A stretch of 64,000 nucleotides of DNA, taken from Anaerofustis butyriciformans. GTDB taxonomy: Bacteria; Bacillota; Clostridia; Eubacteriales; Anaerofustaceae. Shown piece by piece: positions 42,130 through 51,557 of this stretch; position 1 is the first letter of the stretch, and each line of letters starts with the position of its first letter. The DNA lies in the NCBI RefSeq assembly GCF_036289385.1, contig NZ_JAYFFH010000003.1, positions 62,001 to 126,000 of the forward strand. Direction: 5' to 3'. Under the pieces are notes generated by a model that did no database searches, was not told the DNA's origin, and saw nothing but the letters and a program-made list of their open reading frames with translations. The translations under genes and the position numbers were made by a program.

Positions 42130-43029
42130 ATGAATTTTGGTTTGAATTTACAAAACTTAAGAAAAAAACATAATTTATCCCAAGAGCAATTAGCAGAAAA
42201 ATTGGAAGTTTCAAGGCAGGCTGTTTCAAAATGGGAAAATGGTTCTTCTTATCCTGAAATGGATAAACTTATAATGTTAAGCGAGTTATTTAATATTGAT
42301 ATTGATATGCTTATTAAAGGTAATCTTGATACTGAAAATAATGAAGATGACAGAGAGTTATATGAGAAAATGTATAATAAGTTTACTAAGATGATTACTC
42401 TTGGAGTAGTTCTTATTCTTCTTGGTGTTACCTTTGTTGCTTCTTTTGAAGAGACTTATGCTAACAATATTAAAGCTTTTCCTGTTATAGTTTTATTAAC
42501 TCTTATTGCAATATCAGTTTTTTTATTTGTTTATTATGGAATAAGCTGGGGTAACTTTACTGAAGAGCATCCTTATTTTGAAGATTTCTATACAAAAGAT
42601 GAGAAAAGAAGATTTAATAAACTTTTTGCAGGCATGATATCCTTTGGTGTATTTTTAATACTTCTTGGAATCATTGTTGTTGTAATTGGAGAAGAGGTCT
42701 TACAGTTAGGTGAGGATTATCCGCCTATAATTACAGCATTTTTACTTCTGGTTACAATTGCCGTTGGTATATTTGTTTATTTTGGAATGCAGAAAGCAAA
42801 GTACAATATAAGTGAATATAACAAAGAATATAATAAAGAAAATGAAAGTCATGAATTAAGTAAAAAAGAAATTTATTCGGATAAAATACAAGCTATAATA
42901 ATGCTTATTGCTACAATAATATTTCTGCTTATTGGTTTTATTTTCGGATTATGGCATCCCGGCTGGGTTGTTTTCCCAATTGGTGGAATATTATGTGGAA
43001 TAGTTTCAATTATATTTGATGAAAAATAA
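42130..43029 (+). CDS. XRE-family regulator with a membrane domain
   Basis: Residues ~7-61 of this 299-residue protein form a Cro/C1 helix-turn-helix (LRKKHNLSQEQLAEKLEVSR with AVSKWENG). After an acidic linker come six membrane spans in three pairs (about residues 88-140, 165-225, 255-298), with two similar repeats (LGVVLILLGVTFVAS and FGVFLILLGIIVVV). It may sense a membrane or envelope signal and bind DNA from the membrane. The AGGAGG site is strong. Confidence 0.83.
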   Translation: MNFGLNLQNLRKKHNLSQEQLAEKLEVSRQAVSKWENGSSYPEMDKLIMLSELFNIDIDMLIKGNLDTENNEDDRELYEKMYNKFTKMITLGVVLILLGVTFVASFEETYANNIKAFPVIVLLTLIAISVFLFVYYGISWGNFTEEHPYFEDFYTKDEKRRFNKLFAGMISFGVFLILLGIIVVVIGEEVLQLGEDYPPIITAFLLLVTIAVGIFVYFGMQKAKYNISEYNKEYNKENESHELSKKEIYSDKIQAIIMLIATIIFLLIGFIFGLWHPGWVVFPIGGILCGIVSIIFDEK

Positions 43030-43054
43030 AAAACGAGGTTTGACCTCGTTTTTT
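43028..43054 (+). terminator. Bidirectional terminator between the XRE and suf genes
   Basis: AAAAAACGAGGT / ACCTCGTTTTTT stem with a TTG loop; it serves both converging genes. Confidence 0.9.
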
Positions 43055-43970
43055 ATTTTAAAAATCCAGAAATGATTTTTTCTTCTGCTTCTTCTTTTGT
43101 AAGTCCCAGACTTTGAAGTTTTAAAATTTGGTCTCCGGCGATTTTCCCAATAGCTGCTTCGTGTATAAGTTCTGCGTCTAAGTTAGAAGCTACAAGGGCT
43201 GGAGCTGCGGCAACTTTTCCGTTTCCAACAAGTATTGCATCACATTCTGAATGTCCGTTACATTTTGCTTCTCCGTTCATTTTAGAAGTAAATTCTTGAT
43301 AAGAATTTCCCTTTGCAACAGAACGTGATACTAAATCTGCAGATGAGTTTTCGCCTTTTAATGTTACATCAAAATCAGTTTTGGCAATTTCATCTCCGTC
43401 TGTCATTATTCTTTCTCTTACAAGAAGTTTTGCGCCTTCTTCAACAACACCGCTTGTTTTTCTTATTGAGCTGTCTACGCCTTCAAGTTGTATTGTATCC
43501 ATTTCAAGTACTGAATTTTTCTTAAGGTAAACATCTGTAACAGGATCAATTCTCTTTGTCCCTTGTCCTTTTCCTGTCGCAACGTGTTTTTCCTCATATA
43601 CTACATGAGCATTTTCTTCAAGGAAAAATCTATGTATTCCGTTGTGTCTTGCGTCATGTCCATCATCTGTATGAACTCCGCATCCCGCAATGATTTTTAC
43701 ATCTGCATTTTCACCCACAAAAAAGTCGTTATATACAAGGTCATCTACGTTCCCGTGAGTTACACAAGCTGGAATATATACATTTTCTCCTTTTGTATTT
43801 GGTTTTATATGAATTTCAAGTCCGGGAGCATCTTTTTTAGATTCTATTTTAATATTTTCGCTTGATTGTCTACCTGCGCATTTGCCGTCTTCTCTTATAT
43901 TAAAAGCACCTTCAAATTTTCCGCTGAATCCTGAAACTACTTTTAAAAGTTGTTCTGTTGTTTTATTCAT
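43053..43970 (-). CDS. sufB: Minimal SufB-type Fe-S scaffold protein
   Basis: This 305-residue protein belongs to the SufBD beta-helix family but is much shorter than the ~465-residue SufB of complete Suf systems. Seen motifs include IIAGCGVHTDDGHDARHNGIHRFF, in which the Cys and His are candidates for cluster or metal ligands, and HSECDAILVGNGKVAA, with HEAAIGKIAGDQ at the C-terminus. It overlaps sufC by 8 bases. The pair matches the reduced SufBC system of many anaerobes and archaea that assembles iron-sulphur clusters. No cysteine desulphurase or SufU is adjacent. Confidence 0.88.
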   Translation of the reverse strand: MNKTTEQLLKVVSGFSGKFEGAFNIREDGKCAGRQSSENIKIESKKDAPGLEIHIKPNTKGENVYIPACVTHGNVDDLVYNDFFVGENADVKIIAGCGVHTDDGHDARHNGIHRFFLEENAHVVYEEKHVATGKGQGTKRIDPVTDVYLKKNSVLEMDTIQLEGVDSSIRKTSGVVEEGAKLLVRERIMTDGDEIAKTDFDVTLKGENSSADLVSRSVAKGNSYQEFTSKMNGEAKCNGHSECDAILVGNGKVAAAPALVASNLDAELIHEAAIGKIAGDQILKLQSLGLTKEEAEEKIISGFLK

Positions 43971-44694
43971 TTACTGCTGCCTCCTTTTCTTTAGGGCACA
44001 TATTTGCTCTTTCTTCCTTAAATAATGTTGGTAAAATCTCTTTTTTATTTCCTTTAACTCTTACTTTTCCGTCTGATATTACTACTATTTCGTCTGCTAT
44101 TGAAAGTATTCTTTCTTGATGAGAAATAATAAGAAGAGTTCCTTTTGTATGTTTTCTTAAAATTTCAAAGGTTTCAACAAGTTTTGCAAAACTCCAAAGG
44201 TCTATTCCTGCTTCAGGTTCGTCAAAAATATATAGTTTTGCATCTCTTGCAAGAACTCCTGCAATTTCTATTCTTTTGCTTTCTCCTCCTGATAAAGAGT
44301 CGTTTAATTCTCTGTCGATATATTCTTCCGCACATAAACCGACTTTGCTTAGTAATGCACAGGCTTCTCCTTCGTCAAGGTCTTTCCCCGCAGATAATTT
44401 AAGAATATCTCTTACAGTTAATCCTTTAAATTTTACAGGTTGTTGGAAAGCATAAGCTATTCCTTTTTTTGCTCTTGTTGTTATGTCTAAGTTTGTTATA
44501 TCCTCATTATCTAAGAATATTTTACCGTCTGTTACATGTTTTATTCCTGCAATTAATTTTGCAAGACTTGTTTTACCGCCTCCGTTTGGGCCTGTAACAA
44601 CGATAAGTTTACCGTCTTCTATATCAAGATTAATATCTTTTATTATAGATTGACCATCTTCTGTATCCCATTTTATATGTTCAAGTTTTAACAT
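43963..44694 (-). CDS. sufC: Fe-S assembly ATPase SufC
   Basis: This 243-residue ABC ATPase has Walker A GPNGGGKTS (35-43), a signature LSGGESKRIEIA, Walker B AKLYIFDEPEAGID and the H-loop SHQE. FDEPEAGID, with a Gly after Ala, is the SufC form rather than a transporter ATPase. It drives conformational change in SufB. GGAGG site; a TGATATACT extended -10 lies ~50 bases upstream. Confidence 0.93.
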   Translation of the reverse strand: MLKLEHIKWDTEDGQSIIKDINLDIEDGKLIVVTGPNGGGKTSLAKLIAGIKHVTDGKIFLDNEDITNLDITTRAKKGIAYAFQQPVKFKGLTVRDILKLSAGKDLDEGEACALLSKVGLCAEEYIDRELNDSLSGGESKRIEIAGVLARDAKLYIFDEPEAGIDLWSFAKLVETFEILRKHTKGTLLIISHQERILSIADEIVVISDGKVRVKGNKKEILPTLFKEERANMCPKEKEAAVNE

Positions 44695-44793
44695 TTTATT
44701 GCCTCCGTTTTTATATGAAAAGATATTTTATTTCTATTTCGTTGATAGTATATCATAAGTTTTTATTTAAGGAAAGTATTTCCTACTAATTTA

Positions 44794-45723
44794 CTATTCT
44801 TTTTCTTTGTTTACTAAATATATGCCTATGCAAACCAAAATCAGTGATATAATTCCAAGAATATTAAATACGCTTCCTTCTTTTAGAAGTATCGCAGAAA
44901 GAATTACTCCGCATACAGGGTTTAAAAATCCATAAACAGCAACTTTCCCAACAGGATTATATTTAAGAAGTGTAGCCCATAATGAATAGGCAACTGCTGA
45001 AATAAAAGCCATATAAATTAATAGAATAATACCGTTTATTGTTATATTATTTATTTTTCCGCCTGTAAATATACCGATTAATATCATTATTATACCGCCG
45101 ATTACAAATTGGTAACCGCTTAATATAACCGGTTTTTCATGTTTTGAATATTCTTTTATCATGATTGATGAGAATGCATAAAATACGGCAGAAAGAAAAA
45201 TTAAACCTTCTCCACTTAATTTCATGTTAAAGTCAAAACTGCTTCCGTTTAAGTTTATAATTACAACTCCAATAAAGCCTATTAAACACCCAAATATTTT
45301 TGATGGGGTAAGTTTTTCATGTTTTAAAATAAGTGCGGGGATGAGGATTGCAAGAAATACATTTGATGCTTCTATTATTGATGCTTTTGTTCCCGTTGTG
45401 TTTGCAAGTCCAACATAAAAACATACATATTGCAGTACAGTTTGTACCATTGATAATTTTAAAATAGAAGGGTAGGCTTCTTTTTTAGGTATAAGAACTT
45501 TTTTAGAAAGAATGCTTCCGATAACTATTGCAAGTATTCCAGCCATTGTAAACCTAAGCCCTGCAAAAAGCATTTGGCTTGCAGTATCATTTCCTGCTAT
45601 ATTAAATAATGCATACCCGATTTTTATTGCCGGGAATGCGCTTCCCCAAAGGATGCAGCATATTGATGCCAAAAGGCAAATTATTATAGGTTTAGTTAAT
45701 ACTGTTTGGTCGTTTTTTTTCAT
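44794..45723 (-). CDS. EamA/DMT-family transporter
   Basis: This protein of 309 residues has ten membrane segments in two EamA repeats (CCILWGSAFPAIKIGY and AFYAFSSIMIKEY). The start ATG at 45723 is preferred, with AAAGGA 7 bases upstream; an in-frame TTG at 45738 lies inside that site. Function is probably metabolite export, with no clue to the substrate. It is not closely similar to the 38402 EamA protein. Confidence 0.83.
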   Translation of the reverse strand: MKKNDQTVLTKPIIICLLASICCILWGSAFPAIKIGYALFNIAGNDTASQMLFAGLRFTMAGILAIVIGSILSKKVLIPKKEAYPSILKLSMVQTVLQYVCFYVGLANTTGTKASIIEASNVFLAILIPALILKHEKLTPSKIFGCLIGFIGVVIINLNGSSFDFNMKLSGEGLIFLSAVFYAFSSIMIKEYSKHEKPVILSGYQFVIGGIIMILIGIFTGGKINNITINGIILLIYMAFISAVAYSLWATLLKYNPVGKVAVYGFLNPVCGVILSAILLKEGSVFNILGIISLILVCIGIYLVNKEKE

Positions 45724-45740
45724 TCTATGTCCTTTCAAGT

Positions 45741-45767
45741 AAAAAAGCCCTTTGGGGCTTTATTTTT
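45741..45767 (-). terminator. Terminator of rsmI
   Basis: AAAGCCC / GGGCTTT stem; the minus strand reads into a T-run. Confidence 0.8.
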
Positions 45768-46587
45768 TCATAAGAAAATTATATAATTCTCTTTTGTTTA
45801 AATTATTTTCTTTTGCAAGATTTTTTATTATGTCTTTTGGATTTTCTCCGCTTTCAACTCTTTTTTGAAAAATTTCTTTTGTTTCTTCCATAGAAAGATT
45901 TTTCTTTTCTTCTTTGTTGCCTTCAACAACAACAACAAATTCTCCTTTGATATTTTCTTCATTTTCGAAAATATCAATTAGATTTATAACTTCGTCTCTG
46001 TAAGTTGTTTCATGAATTTTTGTTATTTCTTTTGAAATGGCAACCTTTCTGTTTCCTAAAACATTATTTATTGCTTTTAACAAATCTTTTAATTCATAAG
46101 GGGAAGAATAGAAGATAAGCGTTTTATCCAAATCTTTTAATGTTTTAAGTTTTTCCTCTTTTTTATTATATTTCTTTTGAAGAAATCCTATAAACAAAAA
46201 CTCTTCACTGTTAAATCCCGATAATATCAAAGCGGGTAAGAGTGCATTTGCTCCCGGAACAACCGTAAATTTTATATTATTTTCTATAAGCTCTTTTACG
46301 AGTATGCTTCCCGGGTCTGATATAAGGGGAGTTCCTGCGTCAGAAATAAGCGCAATTTTCTTTTCTTCATTAATCAAGGAAAGAATATAATCTATTCTTT
46401 CCTTTTCATTAAATTTATGGTAACTTATTAACTTATTTTTTATTTCAAAATGGTTAAGAAGTTTTATGGAATGTCTTGTATCTTCGCAAAGAATTACATC
46501 CACTTCTTTTAAAACTTTAACCGCTCTGAAAGTCATATCTTCTAAGTTTCCTATTGGGGTGGAAACTATGTATACTTTATCATTCAT
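45760..46587 (-). CDS. rsmI: 16S rRNA (cytidine-1402 2'-O) methyltransferase
   Basis: This 275-residue SAM methyltransferase has the tetrapyrrole-methylase-type fold: VSTPIGNLEDMTFRAV at the start, CEDTRHS, SYHKFNE and the LISDAGTPLISDPG loop (about residues 98-111), all hallmarks of RsmI. It modifies C1402 in the ribosomal decoding site. Two bases separate it from purA upstream, so it is co-transcribed with purA. Confidence 0.94.
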   Translation of the reverse strand: MNDKVYIVSTPIGNLEDMTFRAVKVLKEVDVILCEDTRHSIKLLNHFEIKNKLISYHKFNEKERIDYILSLINEEKKIALISDAGTPLISDPGSILVKELIENNIKFTVVPGANALLPALILSGFNSEEFLFIGFLQKKYNKKEEKLKTLKDLDKTLIFYSSPYELKDLLKAINNVLGNRKVAISKEITKIHETTYRDEVINLIDIFENEENIKGEFVVVVEGNKEEKKNLSMEETKEIFQKRVESGENPKDIIKNLAKENNLNKRELYNFLMKK

Positions 46588-46589
46588 AA

Positions 46590-47873
46590 TTAAAAATATT
46601 GTCTTCTTACTATTGTATCTTCTCTATCAGGACCAACAGAAACTATTCCGATAGGTATTTCGCAAAGTTCTTCAACTCTGTTTACATATTTTTTAGCATT
46701 TTCAGGAAGATCTTCAAATTTTCTTACTTTTGAAATATCTTCATTCCAGCCTTCAAATTCTTCATAAACAGGTTCACATTCTGAAAGAACGCTAAGTTCT
46801 GCTGGGAAGTCAGTTATAATTTCATCTTTGTATTTATATCCTACACAAAGTTTGATTTTATCCATTCCTGTTAATGTATCAAGTTTTGTGAATACTATGC
46901 TTGTAAGAGAATTGATTCTTACTGCATATTTTAAGATTACAGCATCAAGCCATCCGCATCTTCTTGGTCTGCCTGTTGTTGTTCCATATTCGTAACCTTT
47001 TTCTCTTAAGAAATCTCCGTCTTCATCGAACAACTCTGTAGGGAAAGGTCCTTTTCCTACTCTTGTTGTATATGCTTTTGCTATACCGCATACGTCATCA
47101 ATATAAGCAGGTCCGATACCTGAACCGATACAAGCTCCTGCAGCTGTAGGATGTGAAGATGTAACATAAGGATATGTACCAAAGTCTATATCAAGAAGTG
47201 TTGCTTGAGCACCTTCAAATAATACTTTTTTACCTTTTTTAATGTAATCATAGATAATAACTGTAGCATCATCAACATATTTTCTTATGATATCTGCACA
47301 TTTATTGTATTCTTCAAAAATATCTTCAAATTTTAAAGCTTCTCCGCCGTATACTTCTACGATTTCTTTATTTACGTTTTCAAGATTAATTTTTAATTTT
47401 TCTTCAAATAGTTTTGTATCTATTAAATCGCAAATTCTTATACCGCTTCTTTTGATTTTATCTGTATAAGCAGGTCCGATACCTCTTTTTGTAGTTCCGA
47501 TATCATTTTTGCCAAGGGATTTTTCGATAAGTTCATCAAGTACTCTGTGATAAGGCATAATTACTTGCGCTCTTTTATCAATAATTAATTTGTCAAATTT
47601 AACACCTTGTTCTTTTAATGTGTTCATTTCTTGTACTAACCATGTAGGGTCTACTACCATTCCTGCGCCGATAATTGATGGTTTGTCTTGAATAACACCT
47701 GAAGGAATAACGTGTAATTTATATGTAATTCCGTTTGCTATAACCGTATGACCGGCATTGTTTCCTCCTGAACTTCTTACTACGATATCGCATCTATCTG
47801 TAAAATAATCTGTTATTTTTCCTTTTCCTTCGTCGCCCCATTGAGAACCGACTACTACTAAATTTCCCATCAT
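46590..47873 (-). CDS. purA: Adenylosuccinate synthetase
   Basis: This 427-residue enzyme has the GTP-binding GSQWGDEGKGK loop (about 9-19), the catalytic Asp and His (D14, H42 in AGHT), GPAYTDK and the TTTGRPRRCGWLD segment. It forms adenylosuccinate from IMP and aspartate. Two adjacent ATGs are possible starts; either fits the AGGAGG site. It heads an operon with rsmI. Confidence 0.96.
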   Translation of the reverse strand: MMGNLVVVGSQWGDEGKGKITDYFTDRCDIVVRSSGGNNAGHTVIANGITYKLHVIPSGVIQDKPSIIGAGMVVDPTWLVQEMNTLKEQGVKFDKLIIDKRAQVIMPYHRVLDELIEKSLGKNDIGTTKRGIGPAYTDKIKRSGIRICDLIDTKLFEEKLKINLENVNKEIVEVYGGEALKFEDIFEEYNKCADIIRKYVDDATVIIYDYIKKGKKVLFEGAQATLLDIDFGTYPYVTSSHPTAAGACIGSGIGPAYIDDVCGIAKAYTTRVGKGPFPTELFDEDGDFLREKGYEYGTTTGRPRRCGWLDAVILKYAVRINSLTSIVFTKLDTLTGMDKIKLCVGYKYKDEIITDFPAELSVLSECEPVYEEFEGWNEDISKVRKFEDLPENAKKYVNRVEELCEIPIGIVSVGPDREDTIVRRQYF

Positions 47874-47905
47874 TAATACCTCCTAGTACTTTTTCACGAC
47901 ACTTA

Positions 47906-47934
47906 ATTGTACCTTATTTGTATTGTTTTATCAA
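47906..47934 (-). promoter_or_regulatory. Sigma-A-type promoter of purA-rsmI
   Basis: On the minus strand: -35 TTGATA (47929-47934), 17-base spacer, -10 TACAAT (47906-47911). The leader is too short for a purine riboswitch. Confidence 0.7.
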
Positions 47935-48064
47935 TAGCAAAATCCTTAAATTATCGACTTTTTACATAACTTTCATGAATTTTCAGAATTATTTTATAAG
48001 TTAAATTTAAATATGTTTTTATTCTTATGTTATAATCGAGTTATAAGTAAAAAAGGGGTGTGCT

Positions 48065-48886
48065 ATGAAAATTACAGTACTAAACGAAAACATGGTTTAC
48101 AGAAAAAACATAATCGCCGAACATGGACTTTCTGTACTTATAGAGCATGATAATAAAAAAATATTAATGGATGTTGGACAGAGTGATGTATTTTTAAAAA
48201 ATGCAAAGGCTTTAAATATAGATTTGAATGACTTGGACGCAGTTATTATATCTCATGGACATTATGATCATGGAGGAGGAATAAAATATCTTAAAAATTT
48301 AAGTAACATTCCTAGTATTTATATAACAAAGAATGCTTTTATTCCAAAATTTAGTATAAATAAAAAAACAAATAAATATTATTTTAATGGGATAAATGAA
48401 AGTGATTTGAATTTATTTAAGGATAAATTATATTTTACAGATGAAAAGGAAGAAATCTTTAATAATTTTTATTTAATAAGTAATATACCTTATGTTAACA
48501 GTTTTGAAAATAAACCAAGTAAATTTTATTTAAAAAAGAATAACAAAATGATAATGGATGAAATGAAAGACGAGCAGGTTTTTGTGATAAGAACAAAAAA
48601 CGGGCTTTGTGTTTTTATGGGGTGTGCTCATATGGGGGTAGTGAATGCAATAGAATATATAAAGAAATTGTTTAAGGGAGAAAAAATATATTCTTTATTT
48701 GCCGGTATGCATCTTATAAATGCCGATAGTTTTAGAGTAAATAAAACAATAGAATATCTAAAAAATAATAATATACAATATATTATGCCTTGTCACTGCA
48801 GCGGATATAGAGTTGTTTCCAAAATAGCCGATGAATGCGAAAAGAATTTCATTGAAGTGCAGTGTGGAAAAACAATACAGCTATAA
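48065..48886 (+). CDS. Metallo-beta-lactamase-fold protein, COG1237 type
   Basis: This 273-residue protein resembles the dihydropterin-ribofuranosylaminobenzene-phosphate-synthase-like MBL family: ISHGHYDHGGG (about residues 62-72), MGCAHMGVVNAI, FAGMHLI and the C-terminal PCHCSGYR. The metal-binding His and Asp are conserved. In most bacteria the physiological role of these proteins is unknown. An extended -10 (TGTTATAAT, 48028-48036) lies upstream. Confidence 0.85.
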   Translation: MKITVLNENMVYRKNIIAEHGLSVLIEHDNKKILMDVGQSDVFLKNAKALNIDLNDLDAVIISHGHYDHGGGIKYLKNLSNIPSIYITKNAFIPKFSINKKTNKYYFNGINESDLNLFKDKLYFTDEKEEIFNNFYLISNIPYVNSFENKPSKFYLKKNNKMIMDEMKDEQVFVIRTKNGLCVFMGCAHMGVVNAIEYIKKLFKGEKIYSLFAGMHLINADSFRVNKTIEYLKNNNIQYIMPCHCSGYRVVSKIADECEKNFIEVQCGKTIQL

Positions 48887-48906
48887 AATTTATAGCTGTT
48901 TTTTTG
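48877..48906 (+). terminator. Terminator after the COG1237-type gene
   Basis: ACAGCTATAAA / TTTATAGCTGT perfect stem that includes the stop codon, with a T-run on the plus strand. Confidence 0.85.
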
Positions 48907-49378
48907 TATCTTTTATAAACTTTATAATTTCTTTTATATTTTCTTCTTTTACATAATCTATGCCATTTTTCGTAATATCAATATTTTCTTCTTTTTCTGG
49001 CTTTAACAATTTTGGTGCAATTTTAATAATTGTTTTATGAATAAAATTAAGTTTTGTTAAATCTATTCCACCTTGAAGATAGAAAAAAGGGATATCAATA
49101 TTATTGTTTTTAATTAAATTATTTATGTTATCTTTATCATCTTTTGAATATATTCCAACGCCTGCCAAACCCTTAATATTAAAATTTTTCCTTGCTTTTT
49201 TAAATCCGCAAATTTGACTTGCACATATCCATCCTATAAAAAAAATTTCAGCATTTTTATTTAAAATATTTAAAGCTTCATCAATATCATAACACTTTAA
49301 GCCTGTTTCTTCTTTTATCATTTGAGCATATCGTAGGGAATGTCCGGAATTACTTTTATATACTATTGTTTCTACCAT
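48890..49378 (-). CDS. Flavodoxin-like protein
   Basis: This 162-residue protein begins IVYKSNSGHSLRYAQMI, a strand, FMN-phosphate-type loop and helix like those of flavodoxins (usual S/T-x-T-G-x-T). IFFIGWICASQICGF and GIYSKDDKDNINN segments fit the next two flavin loops. It may carry electrons or be an NADH oxidoreductase subunit. Sequence is quite divergent and FMN binding is inferred. It is a single minus-strand gene convergent with the MBL gene. Confidence 0.72.
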   Translation of the reverse strand: MVETIVYKSNSGHSLRYAQMIKEETGLKCYDIDEALNILNKNAEIFFIGWICASQICGFKKARKNFNIKGLAGVGIYSKDDKDNINNLIKNNNIDIPFFYLQGGIDLTKLNFIHKTIIKIAPKLLKPEKEENIDITKNGIDYVKEENIKEIIKFIKDTKKQL

Positions 49379-49533
49379 TTTATTTCTCCTTAAAGTTATA
49401 TAACTATTTTACACTATTTTTTTATTAACTTCAATTTTATTTATAAAAAGTTAAAGTTCATTCCTCTCTTTTCTCAAAAACGACACTACAAATAAGTATA
49501 TTAATACTAAATTAAAGTTAAAGGACAAGTTAT

Positions 49534-50448
49534 ATGAATTTAAATGAAATACCTAAGGAAGTAACTGATATATTGCCAGAAAAAATGCTTCAAGTAATTG
49601 AGAAGGTTGAAACAAAAAATCAAGTTGAAGAAATAAGAATCAGGCTTGATAAAAATATACATATAGTATGTTCAAATGAGGATTTTTTAATTTTATATAA
49701 AGTTACAAAAAGCGATATAGAAGGAATATTAAATCTTGCAACGGATTATTCCTTTTACGCAAATGAAGAAAGTTTATTAAAAGGGTTTATTACATTAAAA
49801 GGCGGACATAGAATAGGCTTTAGCGGAAGTGTAATAAAAGAAAATGACAAAATAATTTCTATAAGAAATATTAATTCCTTGAATATTAGGATTGCAAGAG
49901 AGATTGTTGGAGTAAGTAACCTTGTAATGCCATATATATTAAATAAAGACAAAATACTAAATACTCTTATTGTTTCTCCTCCAAAAGTAGGAAAAACAAC
50001 ATTGCTTCGTGATATTTCCAGGGAAATATCCACGAATAAAAAAGGATATATAGGTAAAAGGGTATGTATTGTCGATGAAAGAAAAGAGATTGCAGCACTA
50101 CATAATGGTATAAGCCGGTTAAATGTAGGGCAGAAGAGTGATGTTTTGGAAGGAATCGATAAAGCTTATGGAATGAATATGCTTATAAGAGCAATGTCAC
50201 CACAAGTGATAATAACCGATGAAGTAGGGAAGATTGAGGATGTTTCCTCTTTGGAGAATTGCGTTTTAAGCGGAGTTAATGTGATTTCTTCTGCACATGG
50301 GAAAAGTATGAAAGATATATTAAATAGAAAAGAGTTTGTCTCTATTATTAAAAAAGGTATTTTTGATAGATATATTTTTCTTGAAAATAAAAATGGAATA
50401 AGAAAAATAAAAGAAATATATAACAAGAGTTTGGTGAAGTTAGTATGA
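49534..50448 (+). CDS. spoIIIAA: Stage III sporulation protein AA
   Basis: This 304-residue secretion-type ATPase has a Walker A PPKVGKTT (149-156), a Walker B region IVDERKEIAAL and QVIITDEVGK, and the ring ATPase core. It powers the SpoIIIA channel between mother cell and forespore. It begins the eight-gene operon; AAAGGAC is the ribosome binding site. A mother-cell sigma-E promoter is expected upstream, but I see no convincing match. Confidence 0.95.
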   Translation: MNLNEIPKEVTDILPEKMLQVIEKVETKNQVEEIRIRLDKNIHIVCSNEDFLILYKVTKSDIEGILNLATDYSFYANEESLLKGFITLKGGHRIGFSGSVIKENDKIISIRNINSLNIRIAREIVGVSNLVMPYILNKDKILNTLIVSPPKVGKTTLLRDISREISTNKKGYIGKRVCIVDERKEIAALHNGISRLNVGQKSDVLEGIDKAYGMNMLIRAMSPQVIITDEVGKIEDVSSLENCVLSGVNVISSAHGKSMKDILNRKEFVSIIKKGIFDRYIFLENKNGIRKIKEIYNKSLVKLV

Positions 50449-50963
50449 TTGTTTTTAAGATTACAGGAATGTTTTTTTTGTTTTTATCCAGCGTGTTTTG
50501 TTCAAAACAGATTACATCAAAAATAAAAAAGAGAGTTTATGAACTTGAAGAAATAGATAATATTTTAAATGATTTTATTGTAAGTATAAATGTTGGGCTT
50601 TACGATGTTAGTTTTTTACTTTCAGAAGCTATAAAAAGAACAAAGACAAAATATCATGATTTTTTATGTGAAGTAAAAGATAATCTTGAGAAAAAATCTT
50701 CAAATGATTTTTCAAAGATTTGGTTTGATTGTTTGAAGCATTATCACTTTGATATTACATTGGAAGAAAAGATACTTCTTGAAAATATCGGTGCAAGTCT
50801 TTCCTTTAATGATAAAAACAGAATGATAAAGCAGCTTACTTTGCTTCAGACTTCCATTGAAAATCAGATACAAAAGGCGAGAAAAGATAAAGATACAAAA
50901 GTTTCGTTATATGAAAAAATGGGAGTTTTGGTAGGAGGTTTTTTAGTGATTATTTTTATATAA
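50445..50963 (+). CDS. spoIIIAB: Stage III sporulation protein AB
   Basis: This 172-residue protein has an N-terminal membrane helix, a long helical domain and a C-terminal hydrophobic segment (GVLVGGFLVIIFI), the layout of SpoIIIAB, which resembles type II secretion GspF-like parts. Length is the usual 170. It overlaps spoIIIAA by 4 bases. Confidence 0.9.
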   Translation: MIVFKITGMFFLFLSSVFCSKQITSKIKKRVYELEEIDNILNDFIVSINVGLYDVSFLLSEAIKRTKTKYHDFLCEVKDNLEKKSSNDFSKIWFDCLKHYHFDITLEEKILLENIGASLSFNDKNRMIKQLTLLQTSIENQIQKARKDKDTKVSLYEKMGVLVGGFLVIIFI

Positions 50964-50974
50964 GGAGAGAATAA

Positions 50975-51172
50975 ATGCAGATAGATATTATTTTTAAAAT
51001 AGCAGGTGTAGGTTTTATTGTTGCTGTTTTAAGCATAATTTTGAAAAAAAGCGATAGGGATGATATGGCAACAATGGTCGCTTTAGCGGGAATAATCGTT
51101 GTTTTAATGCTTATCGTAAATATGGTAAATGAGTTTTTCTCTACGGTAAAAACTATGTTTGGATTATATTAA
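50975..51172 (+). CDS. spoIIIAC: Stage III sporulation protein AC
   Basis: This 65-residue protein has two membrane spans around a polar loop with KKSDRDDMATM, the family signature. It belongs to the inner part of the SpoIIIA-Q complex. AAGGAG site; the length is normal. Confidence 0.92.
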   Translation: MQIDIIFKIAGVGFIVAVLSIILKKSDRDDMATMVALAGIIVVLMLIVNMVNEFFSTVKTMFGLY

Positions 51173-51173
51173 T

Positions 51174-51557
51174 ATGGATATTGTAAAAATTGCTATTGTT
51201 GGAATTCTTGGCAGTATCATAAGTTTGTTTTTTATAAAAGATTTTAAAGAATATGCTTTGTTTGTTTCTGTTATTGCAGGAATAATTATATTAGGTTTTG
51301 CCGTTAAATATTTATATGGTGTTATAGATGTAATAAATACTTATTCCGTTAAAGCAAATTTGGACATGCTTAACATAAAAGCAATATTTAAAATAATAGG
51401 TATATCGTATATAGGGCAGTTTGCGTCGGAACTGTGTATTGACAGCGGTAATAAAATGCTTGGAACAAAGGTAAGCTTTTTTACAAAAATACTTATATTG
51501 TATTTTTCTCTTCCGCTATTAATAAGTTTGTTTTCTTATATCGAGGAAGTATTATGA
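51174..51557 (+). CDS. spoIIIAD: Stage III sporulation protein AD
   Basis: This 127-residue protein has four hydrophobic spans and the SELCIDSGN motif of SpoIIIAD. The ATG at 51174 (one base after the spoIIIAC stop) gives the family's usual N-terminus MDIVKIA; a TTG at 51159 would overlap spoIIIAC. Confidence 0.92.
   Translation: MDIVKIAIVGILGSIISLFFIKDFKEYALFVSVIAGIIILGFAVKYLYGVIDVINTYSVKANLDMLNIKAIFKIIGISYIGQFASELCIDSGNKMLGTKVSFFTKILILYFSLPLLISLFSYIEEVL

Noticed and set aside
47874..48064. Purine riboswitch before purA
   Set aside because: The predicted transcript start leaves about 25-30 bases of leader, too short.
49379..49533. Sigma-E promoter of spoIIIA
   Set aside because: CACTACAAAT and GTTCATT vaguely resemble sigma-E elements but the spacing is about 21 bases, too long.
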